From Puccinia triticina (lineage: Eukaryota > Basidiomycota > Pucciniomycetes > Pucciniales > Pucciniaceae), in contig NC_070570.1 of the NCBI RefSeq assembly GCF_026914185.1, forward strand, positions 1,860,001-1,924,000: a stretch of 64,000 nt of DNA, written 5' to 3'. This document shows positions 35,278-46,399 of the stretch, piece after piece (position 1 is the first letter of the stretch; the number at the start of each line of letters is the position of its first letter). The notes under the pieces were generated by a model, which had not been told where the DNA came from, did no database searches, and saw only the letters and a program-made list of their open reading frames with translations. Position numbers and translations under genes: made by a program.

Positions 35278-36505
35278 ATGGACGACTTGCTGGACCTCGA
35301 TGCGATCCGACGGATCCTCATGCGTCTCGAAGACACCATCACCTTCCGTACGTGTCTGCGCCGATCTCCCAGAGCCCGCTGCCGAACACAACACTCACCG
35401 GGGGCTGTTGTCTACTTGGGGGGGGAGGGCAGTGATGATCGAGCGGGCGCAGTTCGCTCATAACCGGGCCATATACGAGAGCTCGGGGGCGTTCACGGGG
35501 CTCCAGACGGAGTCGAACGAGCGCTCGTTTCTCGGATGGATGTTGCGCGAGACGGAGAGGACGCATGGTAGGTCCGGCTGCTCCCGCGCAGCCGTCTGAG
35601 GCGGATGTTGTTGACATGATGGCGGCTCGGAGCACAGCGAAAGTGCGGCGGTACGAGGCCCCGGACGAGTATCCCTTCACGCCGCCCGACGAGCTCCCGC
35701 GGCCCATCCTGCCCCTCCTCCGTCTGCCCCCCACCGTCCTCCACCCCAACCCCATCAACATCAACCCCAGAATCCTCCACTTCTACATCCACAACATCGT
35801 CCCCGTCCTCACCCAGAGAGACGGCCGGTCGGACGACGATGGCCAGTACGGAAGCGCGGCGACCAGAGACGTCGAGATCCTGCAGGCCGTCTCCCGCCGC
35901 ATCCATTATGGTGGCTGTTCTTCTCTTTTTCTTGCATACCCCCGCCACCATCATCCCACAAAGAGGGGTTTTTGTGGTGGACGAGAGGACGCAGCACACG
36001 GCTGACGAAGTTGTCCGGCCCGGTGAATGAGCAGGCAAGTTTGTGGCCGAGTCCAAGTTCCGGGCGCACCCGGAGGCCTTTGTGGGGCACATCCGGGCGC
36101 GCGACCGGGCGGCGCTGGAAGGCCTGATCACGAAGCCGGCGGTCGAGGTCGCGCTGATCGAGCGGCTGGCCAAGAAGGCGCTGACCTATGGCCAGGAGAT
36201 CTCCGAGGGCGATGGCCCGGCGGCGCATCACAAAGGCGCCGAGGTCACGCACAAGATGGACGCTAAGGTGGTCGTCGAAATGTACAAGAATTGGGTGATC
36301 CCGCTGACAAGAGAGGTCGAAGTCAGTCCCCCCCTTATACATCCCTTGCTCTTTTTTTGTATATAAACCCACACTCACTCTCACCCGGTCTTGCTCGCTC
36401 TTGTTGGGGGCACACCTCATCACAACACAAAACTAGGTCGAGTATTTGTTATGTAGACTCGACGGGCTTTCGGAAGAAGAGCTAGCCCAGCTCGACTCGA
36501 ACTAA
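35278..36505 (+). CDS. ARO7: Chorismate mutase (AroQ, fungal ARO7 type), 277 aa
   Basis: Catalyses chorismate to prephenate (EC 5.4.99.5), the committed step to Phe and Tyr, in the cytosol. Exons 35278-35347, 35433-35567, 35638-35910, 36035-36321 and 36437-36505 give an unbroken 834-nt frame. Family landmarks run end to end: DAIRRILMRLEDTI, MIERAQFAHNRAIY, FLGWMLRETER, RRYEAPDEYPFTP, PRILHFYIHNIVP, DDGQYGSAATRDVEILQAVS, RRIHYGKFVAESKFR, RDRAALEGLITKPAVE, KKALTYGQE, YKNWVIPLTREVEVEYL. The length is close to yeast Aro7 (256 aa), including the regulatory helices, so allosteric control by Tyr and Trp is likely but not shown. No signal peptide precedes the domain, which argues for the housekeeping enzyme and against a secreted Cmu1-like effector. 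Confidence 0.93.
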
Positions 36506-36722
36506 CTCCATCCACCCGCGCCGCACATTGCCATTGATTCACGGAATATATAGAGCACAGACCCGCGAAAAATAAGCGCTCAATTCATGCTTCCTTAGAA
36601 CTATATAGATATGCAATATACAACAAGAGTACAAGAACCCCGAGAAAAAAAAAAGAACACACTCAAGAAAACAAGCGTCCAAGGACTGACGCTTTTGAAG
36701 GCCGCTTATTGCAAAAAAACGG

Positions 36723-39700
36723 TTAAGAGGCGGAGGGGGGGAGGGGAGAGCGGCGGGTTCTGGGCCTCAGAGCGGGCCGGCTCGGCGGGGCCAGAGTGTC
36801 CTGGGCGGCGGCGGAGAGGGGCAGGGCAGCTCTGGCCGGGCGGCGGGGCCGGGGAAGGGTGTCGGGCGAGAGGGGCCGAGCGGGGCCGGTTTCCGGCGCG
36901 GAGGGAGGCGGACGGGGCTTCGGCGGTCTGCCGCGGGGCCGCCCGGCGGGCTCGGCAGCGGGGCTGGTGACGGCGGAGGAGGGCGGAGGCAGGCGGGCCT
37001 TCGGCGGTCGCCCTCGGGGCCGTCTCGGCCGATCCGCTTCTGTGGGTTGGGCCGCGGGTCCAGAGAGCTCGTCGGGCGCCGCAAGAGCAGGCGTTGGCCC
37101 GGCTTTGGGACGCCCCGGGCCGCGCCGAGGCGCGGGAGCTGGAGCGGTGCGCTCCAGGGCAGCAGGGACGGCCATGGCGTCTGGGGAAAGAGGACGTATT
37201 GCGCGCCGGGCCTCCTCGTCCTTCTTCGGCTCTTCATCCTCCCCACCATCATCATCCCCACCACCACCATCCTCATCGTCATCATGATGTGCAGAAGAGT
37301 CGGAGTCGGAGCCGGATGTGGACGAAAGCGACGGCGGGGTCGGAGGGTGGCCTCGGAGCCGTCTGAAGAGGGCGCTGAAGCCGTCGCCGAAGGACGCGCG
37401 GGCGGCGGCGGAAGAGCCGAAGAAGAGCTGCTTGACGCCGACGAGGGCGGGGGAGAATGCGGGCAAGGAGGGGACGATGGAGGAGGCTGCTGCGGGCGCC
37501 GAGTGGGGCCGGACGCGGCCCGGCCGGCCGACTTCGTCTGCCCCCTCCACGCCGTCGCCGGTGGAGCTCAGTTGGAGGGTGTCCAAGCGGCGCGCAACCT
37601 CGTCTAGGCGTGCGGGCTCCGATTGCCGTCTTCGGTGGCTTGTCATCAACGAGGGGTCTTGGGAGAAGAGCCGGGCGGCGAGGGCGTCGATCATCGATCC
37701 TCTGCGCGCCGGGCTCTTGGCCTCTCCTTCTTGTTCGGCGGCTACTGAGCTCGAGGAGGGTGGTCCTGGGAGGCTTGCAGGGCGCGGGTCAGCTGGCGGA
37801 CGGGGACCTGAAGAAGCAGCGTGGCCCGAGTTTGAAGAACAGGTTAGTGCGGCGGCTCGGCGAGAAGAGAGGGGCGGGGGTGCGGATGACGGGGTGGGGG
37901 TCCACGGAAGGGGGCTGCGGTGTCAAGAGGAGGGGGGAGAAGCAGGGATGATGGTGCAAGGATCGACAGCGGTACCTGAGGGAAGATGGGCGGCATCGGC
38001 GGGGCTGGGGGAAGGTGGGTTGGAGAGCGAGAGGCCGCTGAGATCGACCGGGGCGGCGGCCGCACACGCCTGCGTTCCTTCCCCCGGCGCACTCGGCGCC
38101 TCCAGATCCGACAGCTCTTCCTCCTCGATCGGCGCTGTTAGCGGGACGACCAGGCGGGGCGATTGGCGGCGGGGCCGGTCGACGGAGACCGTGTTCCTCC
38201 GCTGTCCTTTGCGCTTAGTAGTCTGCATCACACACACACACACACACACACTTTCAACCTCCTCTCTTCGTCTCGGACCAGGAACGAAGAAGAAAAAAAA
38301 AGGGGGCAGACTGACTGCTGGATCAGGCTGGTCGTCTTCCGGAAGGACTTTGGCCCGTTTGGGCTGGCGAGAGAGCGGGAGTTCTTCGGGGAGCTGGTCG
38401 AACTCCAAGCAGAAGACGTCGCGGTCGAAGCGGACTTTGCGCTTCTTGTTGTCGTCGGCGAGGGTGGCGTGTTGGTAGTCCTCCTCGTTCTGCGATGGGA
38501 GCAGGAGCAGGGTGTTGTCGCAGACGGGCGCGGTGAGGGGGGTCAGGCTTCCGCGACGTTTGATGAGGAAAGAGCGGGGGGTCCGGATGATCCGGTGAGG
38601 GATTGCTGCTGGAGTGAGATGGGTGGGCTCTGGGACTGGTGGTGGTGGTAGTGGCGGCGGTGGCGGCGGGGAAGGAAGGGCAGAGGCCGGAGCTCTTGCG
38701 CTGCTACGCAGACGGTTACGAAGCGCTTCTGCATTGCTCGGCGGGTGAGGGTCGACGGGGAAGCTAGGACTGCGACTGTTGATCTGGGTATTGAGCCGGA
38801 CGGCGCGCGACGAGGAGGAGGAGGGGGAGGAAGGGGAGGGGGTGGTAGGATAGGGCGAGGTGGATGAGGAGGAAGGAGGGGGTGATGAGAAGGCGGCGAG
38901 CTCGTGGGCGGAGTAGGACTGTCTTCTGAAGCTGCTCTTGAGCGGGAACACGAGCGTCTTGGGGGGCGATGTGCGCGTGGGAGAGCCGGTCTGTTGGAAC
39001 TCCGAGAGCAGCTGGGCGTTGGGCGAGAGCGAGCGGCGGTCGAATGTGGGCCGGACGAGCGTGCTTGGGAGCGAGACCGGGTTGCTGGGGCAGATCGCGT
39101 CTGAAGGGGCTATGGTGGGGTTCGGCTGATGTGACTAGTTATTAAGGAGACATGGATCGTGGCAGAGAATGTTGAAGGGACATACACTGGCAGGCGGCGA
39201 GGAGGCCATGCTGACGTCAGCAGGCTCGGCAGGACGCTGCAGGATCTCATCGTCCGTGTCAGTCGACTCTGGATCGTCGTCTTCCTGCTCGTCTTCGCTG
39301 CTGCTGAATCCCGAGGCGGCGGCTGAGGAGGAGGAGGGTGTCTCGTCGTCGGGAAGGGTGGATGGGGGGTGGTGGGCCAGATGGACCTGGACGGCCTGTT
39401 TGATGAGCAGGTTCTGGAGCAGACTCTTGAGTCGAGGGGGCTGGGAGGGGCTGGCTTCCTGTGGGGATGATGGCGGCGGCGGATCCTGGGGAGATTCCTG
39501 CAGAGATATCCCGGTCAGTGGGAGCGAAGATGGGTCTGTTGTTGGCAGCTCATCGCTCTCTTCTTCTTCTTCTTCTTCTTCTTCGTCTTCGCTCGACTGG
39601 TCTGCGTCGGTGGGGCTGTGGGCGCGGGATCTGTGGGTGTCGATGGAATTTCTGGGGCGTCTGCGGAAGGAGACGTTGGATTCTTGGTCCCATTGGAATG

Positions 39701-40298
39701 TGAATTGCTGGTTGTTCTTGGTGGGAGAGATGAGCAGTTTGGGCGGGCTGGGATGTTTTTCTGGAGTGATGTCGAGCAGGAGTGTTTGTGGTTCTTCTTC
39801 TTGTTGTTGTTGTGGTTGTTTGCTGGGGGAGGTGAATCTTGACCAGTCGGTGAGATGGTTGTCCCAGCGCTGTTCCCATCTGAACGGGAACTGGTCGATA
39901 GAGAACGTGTCCCGATCGTTGAGGGGCACGGGTTCTGGGGATGGCTGGAGATGGCTGTTGTTGAGGGTGATTCCGGATGGGCCGACGACCTGGAGGGAAG
40001 CCTGTGGAGGAGTGTTGGGATATGGTTAGTTAGTTAGTTTGTTTGCTTGCTTGCTTGTTTGTTGGTCTGGGAGTAGGCTGACCCTGTGGTTGTTGTCGAT
40101 GTGGATGATGAGATGGATGGCCTGTATCCTGGCGGGGTCTTCGAGGCAGATGGTGGCCAGGTGGGGTGATGAGCCGATGGTGGTCTCGGGGCAGTTGAGT
40201 GCCAGGCGTGCGCTGGGCTGGCTGAGTACGAGGAGATAGCCGAGTGCGTTCCCGTGCAGCTGCCCGTCTGCTGGCCGCTCGGCTGGTTGCTCGCCCAT
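36723..40298 (-). CDS. FHA / PP1-docking / AT-hook nuclear protein, Ki-67-like layout, 1,057 aa
   Basis: Exons 40298-40083, 40001-39186, 39125-38316, 38222-37976 and 37807-36723 join in frame (3,174 nt). Residues about 15-115 read as an FHA phosphothreonine-binding domain: ETTIGSSPHLATICL, HIDNNHRASLQVVGPSG, VPLNDRDTFSIDQFPFRWE. A Ser/Pro and Asp/Glu-rich linker follows. At about 570-595, KKRKVRFDRDVFCLEFDQ runs into LPEELPL. This fits an RVxF PP1-docking site followed by the F/L-E-x-FD and LPxxxPL pattern of the Ki-67/RepoMan KiR-SLiM. Three AT-hooks close the protein: RRGPGRPK at about 924, RRPRGRPPK at about 959 and GRPRGRPPKP at about 985. The inferred role is a chromatin-bound PP1 adaptor. 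The intron at 38223-38315 contains a CA microsatellite. Confidence 0.78.
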
Positions 40299-41011
40299 CG
40301 TTGGTTCACTCTTTCTTTCTTTCTTTCTTTCTTTCGCTCTTCGCCCCTGGGCACGCTATCCGGTGGGACATCCGCTCCTAGGCCGATCCGACGGATAGCT
40401 CACCACGTAGATGTATGTATCCGGTCCTACACATTGTCCAGCCCCTGCCCGGCCACTGTCCACCCGGGGGAATGCAACCGGGGAAAGATCCATCCTCCCT
40501 TTTCACGAGCTTCCCGCTGGGAGCAATGCCTCCCGACCGCCGAGACTGTGCAGCCTCGCCCACACCCCAAACACCGCGAAGCATGTCCCCCAGCTGGCCG
40601 ACAAAACTAAATATCCTTCACCCGGGCCGGAATAATCACGCCTAATCGTGTCCAACCTGAGTGATCCCTTTGCATGACCTTGTGGACCAGGCAGATTCCA
40701 TCCTGGCCGACGAGACTGTCCAGCCGCGTCCACCGGAGAAACAGCTCGCGCTGCCGGTCCACGACAAGCTCCTCTTCATGTGCCAGCTCGGCCCATGAAC
40801 TTCGAGCTCTGTACATTCCGAGCCCACCAGTGTCGGATACGTGTTGAGAAAAGCCTGCACGGGGGTTTCCACCGCCATCTTCGGATAACAAAGCTGAAAC
40901 ACGCTGCCGAAAATCGAACCAAAACCACTGGCGCGGTATATTATAAGGGCTGCCACAGATTCGGGAACCTCTTTGAATCACTCAAGATAACTACATAACT
41001 CCCCCTCGAGC
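40299..41011. other. Divergent promoter region with CTTT microsatellite
   Basis: 713 bp lie between the divergently transcribed AT-hook gene and the first effector-like paralogue. A (CTTT)n tract at about 40310-40336 lies just upstream of the minus-strand ATG. GC content falls again from about 40.65 kb. Confidence 0.5.
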
Positions 41012-42778
41012 ATGCCGTTCGTGTTGGTCTTGAGGCGCTGCTTCGTTCGCTATCTCCTCGTGTCTTGCTTTGCACGAGTCTTGGCATGCCTCCTTTTCGA
41101 CTTGAATCTTCCGCCGCCGGGCGCCGAGGAAAGCTTGGTTGAAGAGCAACATTTTCTGACCCCAAGCGTCGCACAAGATTCCATCGCGAGCTCGAGTCGA
41201 CGCAGATCCCGTGGCGAGGAACCTTCAAACCCCACGAGTACCTCTTCTTCTTCTTCTTCTTCTTCTTATGTGGCCCCAGTGGAGAACATCGAGGCCTTAG
41301 CCAAGCCAAAACACAAGAAAGCACGCTTGGATCCCATTCAGCCTGAGATATCTCTCCTCAGAGGTTTCCAGTACCAGCCAAATGTGAGAACTTCAGTGGC
41401 GGTGGTCAGAAAGTACCGGATGCTTTTTGAAACGAGGATCAATTCAGGAGAATTCGATTCCAGCACGAGTGGTCACAAGAAAGAGGACGTCCACCCAACA
41501 CTACGGGTTGCCATGGTGGGATTGAAGGACGGCACGGCCGGTCGAGTGGTCAAAGTTCTGAACAGAATCACTGATCACGTACAACCGTATGAGAACTGGA
41601 GGAAACTTTTCAAGATATTGATCACATACGTCTACGAATTGCATCAGGCCGTTTTAATGAGATCCGGAATGACGCCACCCGCCCAGAGATTGCAGCACAG
41701 CAGACTGTTCATCTGGCTGCTGAAGGAGATCTTTCAACCTGGTCAAGACACTCTCCCAGTCCTCGGTATCATTCAGAAGCCTTACCCGGATTGGAAAGGA
41801 GATCGGCCTTTTGCGAGACTTGGAAGAACGCAGATCGAACTGATAGATTATTTCTCTGGAGATGGAGAGCCTGAAGCGGCAGGAAAGGCCGTCTACCTAG
41901 TCGCCACCTACCAACATGAGTACCCAGGTAAGTACATAGGCGTCGATCCATGAACCCACAAAAATTGAGGATGACGCTTACCATCATAACGTCGATTTCT
42001 CTCCATGATGGCATACTCAGACCAATATTCGAGATCAATACCTTCCTCAAGAATCATCCGTAAAGATCCGATGGCAAAAACCCAGAAACAAGTACGCTTT
42101 GAGAAATGCTTGGCCTCGATATTGAACAGACTTCCCGAGAATTTACCGAAAAAGCTGCATTCCTACAATCTTGACAAAGGTGATCCAGTTCATCAGCTTA
42201 TCAATTCATACCGCATATCTTTTGAGCAACAAAGAGCAACACACCTCCTCACACCCAACAAGGGGAGGACTCTTCATCCTTCATTACCGCTGGCCGGTTA
42301 CTTCCCACAACAAATGGAAGGTGTGATGTTTATCGAAATAATAGACAAGGAAGCAAACAGCCCAGTCAGAACTGAGGCCAAAGATATCGTCTTCCCAAGA
42401 ATCCTCAAGTTCATTTGCAAGCTTCATCTCAATCTTCTCAACTCATTGGATGCAACACCAAGAGAAGACGAGCAAATAACATCAGTAAAAGAACTTTGTC
42501 AATGGTTCTGTCAGATACTCATGTTTCCAAACGAAGACAAGAGTCTGCCCATCATGGGGCCAACCAAAGTGAATGACATAATTGCACCCTGGGAAGATTT
42601 CAAGAATGAAGGCCGAGAGTTGTTTGAACCAGTCCAGCTGCAGCTAATCAACCACTTTTCTGGCGCATGGAGAAGTGAAGCAAATCTTAAGTCTGTGGCT
42701 GGTTTCATGTTGGCAACATTTTATCAAGAGTTTTATCCATCACTATTTAACCATTTGATTCATCTGAAAATGCACTGA
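41012..42778 (+). CDS. Secreted-type two-domain protein, paralogue 1, with DLNLPP motif, 557 aa
   Basis: Exon 1 is 41012-41927 and exon 2 is 42021-42778. The GTAAGT/CAG intron is placed identically in all three paralogues. The N-terminus is hydrophobic with a basic n-region (residues 1-29, RRCFVRYLLVSCFARVLACL), possibly a signal peptide. Directly after it, DLNLPP (30-35) matches the plant EAR consensus DLNxxP. An Arg/Ser-rich stretch and the NLS-like KPKHKKAR (98-105) follow. The rest is two helical domains similar to each other: exon 1 ends TQIELIDYFSGDGE..ATYQ, exon 2 ends VQLQLINHFSGAWR..ATFYQ, and both carry an earlier LPVLG/LPIMG block. No enzyme motif is seen. An effector acting in the host nucleus is inferred. 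SignalP-type scoring would be decisive because Arg24 (FARVL) interrupts the hydrophobic core. Confidence 0.75.
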
Positions 42779-43712
42779 AAATCAAACCTTTCTCATTGAA
42801 TTTCACACCCCTGAATATTTCACAGCTCATCACAACTGTTACACCCAACGGGCTGCCCACCCCAAATGTTACTTGTAAAATCAATGGTAATGGTCACTGA
42901 AACTTAATCTCATCAACCTAAACTTAGATTATCTCCAAGAACCTCAACCTTCACCCAGCCATTGCCACTCTTCCCCAATCCTCCCTCCACTTCCAGGTCA
43001 CTCATGCATCCTTCCCTTCCACGTTTAACTATCTTGTCCACATCAATCAACCTCTTCCCTCATCAACTCAACTTCAATAAAATCACCTCACCAACTACAA
43101 GCCCAACCCTCCCAAGCAGCTTGACTTGGAATTTCTGATTGTTGCTTCAGTGGGGCAAGAAATTCTGCTTGCTCACAACCGCTCTTTCCCAGCCATTGAG
43201 ACTGTACAGTCTTGCTTGCCAGGCCATCTTGCGTGTCAACCATGATGCAACTATCAAATTAAATTTAGCATAACTAACACCAACTTGGCCGCTTTTCTTT
43301 GGGACTGCTGCACTGCACTGTGTTGTGGCATGCCAGCTGTTAATTACCATTACAGCTACCAGGTATCTGAAAAAAAAGGTTAATTTTAGCTACAAATTAC
43401 AGCTAATTTAGCGGTAACAGGTAGCTAATTCTCAGTAATTTAGCTTTCATTTAGCGTAATTAGCCGGATTGAGCAGCTGTATGTTACAGCCAAAGCTAAT
43501 GGGCAAAATTGTTAGCAGCCAGCTACTAGGGCCACTAATGTGTATTACATCATTGGTGTCAAGATGACTGTGGAGGAACCATCTCAGCCATCAAGAATGT
43601 ACTCTCAATGGCCTAGATGACCTGCCTTAAGTACCCCTGGCACCCACCAGGCGGTGCCGGGTATGGTAGTAGGTACACACTTTGGCCAAAAAAACAATGG
43701 GTACCCTGGTAC
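42779..43712. other. Noncoding, with a GCTAATTTAGC-rich patch
   Basis: 3' flank of paralogue 1. Around 43380-43530 there is a TAGCTAATTTAGCG-rich stretch, likely a small MITE remnant. The region ends in the target duplication CCTGGTAC (43705-43712). Confidence 0.45.
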
Positions 43713-44791
43713 TAGAGATGGCAATTGGTACCCGGGTACCCGCCGCCTGTCCAGGTACCGCCTGCTTTTTTGGCCCAAAACAGATACCCGTACCCGTACT
43801 TGGCACCCGCGGCAGCAGTACCCGGGTCTTTCTGGCGGGTACCGCCGGTACCCGCCAAGTTGTTTTTTGTAAATATGTGCCTGCTTGCAAGGGGATCCCT
43901 CTCAGGGATCCCTCTTGGGCCTCGGCGAGCTGGTATCAGTATACCTGCCGCCGAGAGAGGATTTCTCTTGGTGAGCAAGTGTACATATACCTGCCTGCTG
44001 AGAGAGATCAAGCACTGGTATACACACACCAGCTTGCAGAGAGGGATTCCTCTTGGCGAGCTGGTGGGTGTATATACCTGCTCGCCAAGAGGAATCCCTC
44101 TTGCCGAGCTGGTGTGTGTATACCAGTGCTCATCAAGAGGAATCCCTCTCGGCGAGGTGGTGTGTGTACACCAGCTCTACAAGAGAGGGACTCTCTCAGG
44201 GATCCCTCTCGAGCCTCGGCGAGCTGGTATCAGTATACCTGCCGCCGAGAGAGGATTTCTCTTGGTGAGCAAGTATACATTACCAGCTTGCCAAGAGAGA
44301 TTCCTCTTGGCGAGCACTGGTATACACACACCAGCTTGCCAAGAGGGATTCCTCTTGGCAAGTGGCGAGCACTGGTATACACACACCAGCTCTCCGACCT
44401 CTCGGCAAGCGGGTAGGCGTATACCTGCTTGCCAAGAGGAATCCCTCTTGGCGAGCTGGTGTGTGTATACCAGTACTCGCCAAAAGGACTCCCTCTTGGC
44501 AAGCTGGCATTTGTACATACACCAGCTCTCCAAGAGGAATCTCTCTCGGCCAGCTGGTGGCGCCGCAGTTGCGGATATCACACAGGACTGGCAGGGGACA
44601 TACACAACGGAAAAGAGGTAGCAGTATTGGCGGGTATCAAGCGGCGGTACCCGGGTACACACCCAAAAATCACACAAAAAGCAACACCTGTACCCATACT
44701 TGGCACCCGCGGCGGCGGTACCCACAACCCTGATGAGTACCCGCCGGTGGGTGCCGGGTACCGCCGCGCGGGTACCCGTTTGCCATCTCTA
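43713..44791. mobile_element. Non-autonomous hAT-like element, 1,079 bp, with palindromic minisatellite
   Basis: The termini TAGAGATGGCAA and TTGCCATCTCTA are inverted. CCTGGTAC is repeated exactly outside them (43705-43712 and 44792-44799). Both ends are packed with GGTACCCG motifs, and the centre is the minisatellite listed separately. There is no transposase. Confidence 0.82.
43890..44560. repeat. Palindromic minisatellite (AAGAGGNATTCCTCTTGGCGAG type)
   Basis: Alternating palindromes AAGAGGAATCCCTCTT and CTGGTATACACACACCAG, joined by GGCGAGCT, are repeated about ten times with substitutions. A segment of about 100 bp starting GGGATCCCTCTC occurs twice (43.91 and 44.20 kb). The many open frames here (repetitive VYTSxxQEES-type peptides) follow from the repeat. 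Confidence 0.8.
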
Positions 44792-44799
44792 CCTGGTAC

Positions 44800-45409
44800 C
44801 AACCAGCATCCAGGTCTAATTTAACATTCTCTACTGGACATATAAATACTGGACATCAAGATTGGCCTTTCCAGGCCCAATGCCCATTATGTACTGCCTA
44901 CCAAGCTTGGAAATGACAAGATTGATGGACAGCGTGCTCTTTTCATTGGGCTAGGGCTTCCCCAACTAAATGAGCCATGACAGCTGTCCACTGCAAGGTT
45001 TGGACAAATGTTGTGGTTAACAAGTGCACTGGTCATCCATCCCCTGTCTCTTCAAACTCAAATACAATGACCAGTAATCATCATGTTTGGGAAGCCCCAG
45101 CCCAATTAACAGTAAATCATTGAGCCAGCCTAAGGGTGGGACCCAAGGTTTGGTACAGGGCATGAGGCTCAGCCCAACTTAAAGACCCCGGACTAACAGG
45201 GGCATGCCCTGAACCCTGGGGATATAACAAAAAAAGCAACCCATAAACCCTTGAGAAGATTCCAGTCTTCCAACCATACACAGAAGAAAATCTGGATCCC
45301 ATGGAACACCCACCAATATGAAGCACAAAAAAATCAACATGTAAAACAATGTTGCAACTAATCCAACCCACATACTGGATCTTTTTTTCCAACAATACTA
45401 TGGATTTTT
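44800..45409. other. Noncoding sequence
   Basis: No ORF with recognisable features. An ATCATGTTTGGGAAGCCCCAG stretch and its surroundings show no clear repeat partner in this window. Confidence 0.4.
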
Positions 45410-45659
45410 AAGAAAAACTCTAGAAACTGCTTGCAGTTGAGATGCAGCAAGCTTCAATCAAGGATCAGATTAAGCTGGAGTCAAGCACCCAAATTCTGTG
45501 CTGGTGAACCTTGAGTGTGTACCTTGTTCAGCATTTCAATGTTGAACATGCTGTAGTGCTCATGCAGTAGGCTGAGGCAAATGAGCATCCCCCTGAGCAC
45601 CCTTTTATTTTCTTTTATTGTCCACTTCATGCACCATTGAATCCAGCCAGAATAACAAA

Positions 45660-45791
45660 AAAAGGGTATGTACACATGAAAGGGATATGTACAGATGAAA
45701 GAAATATGTACACATGAAAGGGGAATGTGAGAAGGTGTATTAACACATAAGAGGGATATTTACACATGATGAAAGGGGTAAGTATTCATGA
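45660..45791. repeat. ACATGAAAGGGGTATGT minisatellite, left part
   Basis: About 20-bp degenerate units, the same as in 47398-48250. They are interrupted at 45792 by the LTR-like insertion. Confidence 0.75.
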
Positions 45792-45973
45792 TGTAGAGAC
45801 TGCAAAATGAAGATTTGTCTGGTGAGAGTCAAACTCACAACCTCAGCTATGCTGAGACACATACTAGAGTGCAGCCTTTACCAACTAGGCTACAGACGCT
45901 TGTGGCTGCCAGCTGGGTGGTTGGTTGGTACTGCTCAAGGTTTGATCCAACTGCCCTCCATACTGTGGTGATA
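45792..45973 (-). repeat. 182-bp LTR-like repeat A containing a tRNA-like sequence
   Basis: It begins TGTAGAGACTG and ends CTGTGGTGATA. It is followed by TGGTAGCAGACTAACAG, which resembles an initiator-Met primer binding site. On the minus strand it carries a type II tRNA-like fold: A-box TAGCCTAGTTGG, variable arm CTCAGCATAGCTGAG, and T-arm GTGAGTTTGACTCTCAC. A second copy lies at 46218-46399. This suggests a TRIM-like or SINE-bearing element, but its class is not settled. Confidence 0.6.
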
Positions 45974-46217
45974 CATCATGGTAGCAGACTAACAGACAAC
46001 TCAACACCCCCCCCCCCTTGCTACATGATGGGAAGTGGGGATTGACCCCAAGAGAGAGTGGGAATGAGACCCAGGAAAGATGATCAGCGTAGGGATTGAA
46101 CCCATGATCTAGATGTAGGCTCATAGGAGTTTGCGTGGTCTTACAAGTCAGCATTCACAAATTCATCAAGTCTTTATTGTAAGCAAGTAGCACTCAGGTA
46201 GCTCTGGGCTCATAACC

Positions 46218-46399
46218 TGTAGAGACTGTAAAATGAAGATGTGTCTGGTTAGAGTCAAACTCACGACCTCAGCTATGCTGAGACACATACTAGAGTGCTG
46301 TCTTTACCAACTAGGCTACAGACACTTGTGGCTGCCAGCTGGGTGGTTGGTTGGTACTGCTCATGGGTCGATCCAACAGCCCTCCATACTGTGGTGATA
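46218..46399 (-). repeat. 182-bp LTR-like repeat B containing the same tRNA-like sequence
   Basis: The length matches copy A exactly, with scattered substitutions, in the same orientation 426 bp downstream. The sequence beyond its right end differs from copy A and lacks the primer-site-like motif. A further 39-bp segment with that motif recurs at 47367-47405. Confidence 0.6.

Noticed and set aside
35278..36505. Secreted chorismate mutase effector (Cmu1-like)
   Set aside because: The protein is close to the housekeeping Aro7 sequence and layout and starts at the catalytic domain without a signal peptide.
37318..38478. 386-codon plus-strand ORF
   Set aside because: Antisense to exons 4-5 (and part of exon 3) of the AT-hook gene, whose five exons join in frame with FHA, RVxF and AT-hook motifs.
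39169..40029. 286-codon plus-strand ORF rich in Ser
   Set aside because: Antisense to exon 2 (poly-Glu becomes poly-Ser). No independent support.
43682..44621. Long overlapping ORFs with VYTS..QEES repeats
   Set aside because: Three-frame-open palindromic minisatellite inside a non-autonomous transposon.
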